Made by a program: the position numbers and the translations under genes
DNA from: Thermodesulfobacteriaceae bacterium UBA6232
Lineage (GTDB): Bacteria > Desulfobacterota > Thermodesulfobacteria > Thermodesulfobacteriales > Thermodesulfobacteriaceae
Assembly (NCBI GenBank): GCA_002441555.1
Contig: DJWK01000025.1
Coordinates: forward strand, 11,871 to 27,622
DNA length: 15,752 bases
Reading direction: 5' to 3'
The notes under the pieces: model-generated
What the model saw: only the letters and a program-made list of their open reading frames with translations
Database searches by the model: none
Told to the model about the DNA's origin: nothing
Shown here: piece by piece, positions 13,985 through 15,752 of the stretch
Layout: every line of letters begins with the position of its first letter
Position numbering within the stretch: position 1 is the first letter of the stretch

Positions 13985-15526
13985 TTAGTCCACAAGAATT
14001 CTTATAAGGATGACAAGCTCAGCCTTTCTTCCTTCGTTTACACTACTTTTAAATATTTCAGAAAGTAGAGGAATGGCAACCTTTCTTTCAGTGGTTTTAT
14101 CGCGGTCAAGAATAAGCCCCCCTATAACAATCAAGTCATTGGGCTTTGCCTTTACAATGGATGTCATTTCCCTTAAATTCACCTTAGGAAGAGTAATGAA
14201 ATAATCAGCACCGAACCGAACATCCTTTAATTCTACAATATCACTCTTAATGGGCACAATATGAAGAAAAATCTGATCCTCTTCAGTAATGTAAGGGGTA
14301 AGGCCAAGGAGGATCCCATCAAATACAGAAGATGTTTCTGTGGTGTATGTAATTACTGAAGTCGCTGTTCCTGTTGTGGCCTCTCTTTTAAATTCCTTGA
14401 TATAGGCTTGAGAGGTTCCAACACTAATTAAAGCAGGTTGAGAATGAAGAACCCTAATCTTCGGGTTTGAAATAACTTTGAGTTCTCCGTATTCCTTTAA
14501 GAGATTCAAAATAATGTTTACATTGGGTTCACCACTTATGGTTAAGGCAAAAGAGGGCTGATCGGTTCTTGTGGTAATTCCAAGATCAAGGGTATTAAAG
14601 GAAACCCGGTTATTGCCCATTAAATAATTGGTTATTTCAAACCAGTCAACCCCGAGGTTGTGGCCTTTGCTTAGTTCAATTTCAATAATCTGGGCATCAA
14701 GAATGATCTGTCTTGCATACATTTTTTTAAATTCTGTAACGAGCTTCTCAACAGCTCTTACTCTGCTCGGTTTGTCTTTAATATAGAGAATTCCTGTAAG
14801 TCTGTTCAGGTTATAAATTCCCTTTTCTGAAAGAACTGTTGAAAGGCTGTCTTCAAGAGCTTTATAAAGGTCAAGGCTTTCTTTGGAAAGTTCTGCGTTA
14901 ATAGAATATTCTCCTTTAAGAGGTGAGGTTGTAATGGTTTCACCTCCCCCGCCCTGGCCAATGTTTCCAAGGACATCACCTCCCATGGCAGTTCGGCTTT
15001 CTTTAATGACTGGAAGAAATCCGAGCTTAATAAACTTTTCTTCAAAGGGTTCAATATAAAGAATGCCTTTATCAATTCTCGGATGAACATCAAGAAGTTC
15101 ACATACCTTTTGCAGGATTTCCCTAACTGGTTGATGCTTCATTTGGAGGGTTATTTTTTCTTTTTCAGGAGGTATTTCCTTTTTTACCTCAGGGTCTATA
15201 ACAAGACTTAACCCTGTTTGATAAGCCAGAAAAAACAACACATTTTCATAATGTTCCTGATAAAAAGCAACAGTTAGGGGTTTCTGCAAAGGAGAAAGTT
15301 CTTTGAATAGAGGTTGCAAAGCCGGTTTTTCTGCTTCCCTTGCTTTAACCTGAGGAGTGGTTGCATTATCCAAAATTTTTCTATACTGATAATAAGCCCT
15401 TTCTGTTTCAGGAGAGGGAACCTTTCCTGCACAGGCAGAAAAAAAATTAATTATAAGAAGAAAGAGTAAAAACTGCCCCCACTTCAAGTTTAATCTTTTT
15501 TCCCTTTGGAAGCAAAAGTTCCACAT
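13985..15526 (-). CDS. mshL: Secretin, MSHA MshL-like lipoprotein
   Basis: This is a 513-residue outer-membrane secretin that forms the pilus exit ring. The N-terminus has a hydrophobic signal ending FFSAC, a lipobox, so Cys32 may be lipidated. An STN-type N-domain with ITLQMKHQPVREILQKVCEL lies at about 122-160. The C-terminal secretin domain includes IILDAQIIEIELSKGHNLGV, LKVISNPKIRVLHSQPALIS and VIGGLILDRDKTTERKVAIP followed by LLSEI. I use the ATG at 15526 because AGGAG lies just upstream. A TTG at 15487 would shorten the 80-base overlap with the upstream gene and still keep the lipobox. Naming as mshL rests on gene order with mshN, mshE and mshG. Confidence 0.86.
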   Translation of the reverse strand: MWNFCFQREKRLNLKWGQFLLFLLIINFFSACAGKVPSPETERAYYQYRKILDNATTPQVKAREAEKPALQPLFKELSPLQKPLTVAFYQEHYENVLFFLAYQTGLSLVIDPEVKKEIPPEKEKITLQMKHQPVREILQKVCELLDVHPRIDKGILYIEPFEEKFIKLGFLPVIKESRTAMGGDVLGNIGQGGGGETITTSPLKGEYSINAELSKESLDLYKALEDSLSTVLSEKGIYNLNRLTGILYIKDKPSRVRAVEKLVTEFKKMYARQIILDAQIIEIELSKGHNLGVDWFEITNYLMGNNRVSFNTLDLGITTRTDQPSFALTISGEPNVNIILNLLKEYGELKVISNPKIRVLHSQPALISVGTSQAYIKEFKREATTGTATSVITYTTETSSVFDGILLGLTPYITEEDQIFLHIVPIKSDIVELKDVRFGADYFITLPKVNLREMTSIVKAKPNDLIVIGGLILDRDKTTERKVAIPLLSEIFKSSVNEGRKAELVILIRILVD

Positions 15527-15752
15527 AGTAGTCTCCTATTTTTAAAATTTTAATTTTTCCTATTTTATCTCCCTCTTGATATAACTTTCCATTTATGATA
15601 CAGCCCTTCTTATTATCTTTAAAAATGGAGGTCAAAATAAGAGTTTCCGGAATAAGAGTTCCTCCAATCTTTTTTGAAGTTTCTTCATAAAAGGGATTTT
15701 TGGCGATCTTTATGGATTCTATTTTTTTATCGGGAATTCTTTCATATTGCCT
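15447..15752 (-). CDS. MshK-like pilus protein, C-terminal part (cut by window edge)
   Basis: Only the last 101 residues lie in the window; the start is beyond base 15752. The end reads LTSIFKDNKKGCIINGKLYQ, then EGDKIGKIKILKIGDYYVEL and LLPKGKKIKLEVGAVF. This pattern of a small beta domain with INGK and 'G D x I' turns matches MshK and the GspC/PilP-type periplasmic connector proteins. A preceding Pro-rich, charged linker segment is consistent with a membrane-anchored protein. It overlaps the secretin start by 80 bases if the ATG at 15526 is used. The position directly before the secretin is the mshK position in MSHA clusters. The family call is by pattern and order only. Confidence 0.6.
   Translation of the reverse strand, partial: RQYERIPDKKIESIKIAKNPFYEETSKKIGGTLIPETLILTSIFKDNKKGCIINGKLYQEGDKIGKIKILKIGDYYVELLLPKGKKIKLEVGAVFTLSSYN

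Noticed and set aside
14806..15102. Minus-strand open frame of 98 codons inside the secretin gene
   Set aside because: It lies in another frame of a well-supported secretin, has no ribosome site and no recognisable domain.

Overview
The window reads like a chromosomal segment of a thermophilic, anaerobic-type Gram-negative bacterium, most probably from the Thermodesulfobacteriota or a neighbouring deep lineage. This is inference. It rests on moderately AT-rich DNA, Lys/Glu/Ile-rich proteins, zinc-ribbon (C+) forms of L36 and S4, a secretin (so an outer membrane), and sigma-54-type regulation. No rRNA, tRNA, insertion sequence or CRISPR array is visible, and no stretch over 300 bases lacks a gene.

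Region 1 (14-3495, + strand) is the end of the ribosomal-protein/alpha operon in canonical order: infA, rpmJ, rpsM, rpsK, rpsD, rpoA, rplQ, closed by a clear hairpin terminator. rplQ carries an unusual Lys/Glu-rich C-terminal tail. A small hairpin in the rpsD-rpoA spacer exposes the Shine-Dalgarno bases in its loop. Region 2 (3494-5871) holds miaB (+), apparently with its own promoter, and a convergent two-TM potassium channel with an RCK domain (-); their 3' ends overlap by 12 bases.

Region 3 (5892-7786, + strand) is a cluster of four small exported proteins. They are a Spy/CpxP/ZraP-like Gly/Met-rich periplasmic protein, a Met/Gln-rich small secreted protein, a Cys-rich protein interrupted by an in-frame TGA, and an exported OB-like protein with a CxxC. 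The TGA reads through into 71 further well-formed codons and is followed by a hairpin that fits the bacterial SECIS model, so I call a candidate selenoprotein. Upstream of the first gene are four TTTTGCAA elements and a sigma-54-like -24/-12 promoter.

Region 4 (7783-15752, - strand) is one tightly packed transcription unit reading, in transcription order, MshK-like (cut by the window edge), MshL-like secretin, MshN-like TPR protein, MshE-like ATPase, MshG-like platform protein, a membrane histidine kinase and an NtrC-type sigma-54 activator. This is the biogenesis half of an MSHA-type type IV pilus, without mshM at its usual place, joined to a two-component system. The activator ends 4 bases inside the convergent end of region 3. 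A working model (inference) is that the kinase/activator pair controls the sigma-54-like promoter of the exported-protein cluster, pilin genes elsewhere, or both.
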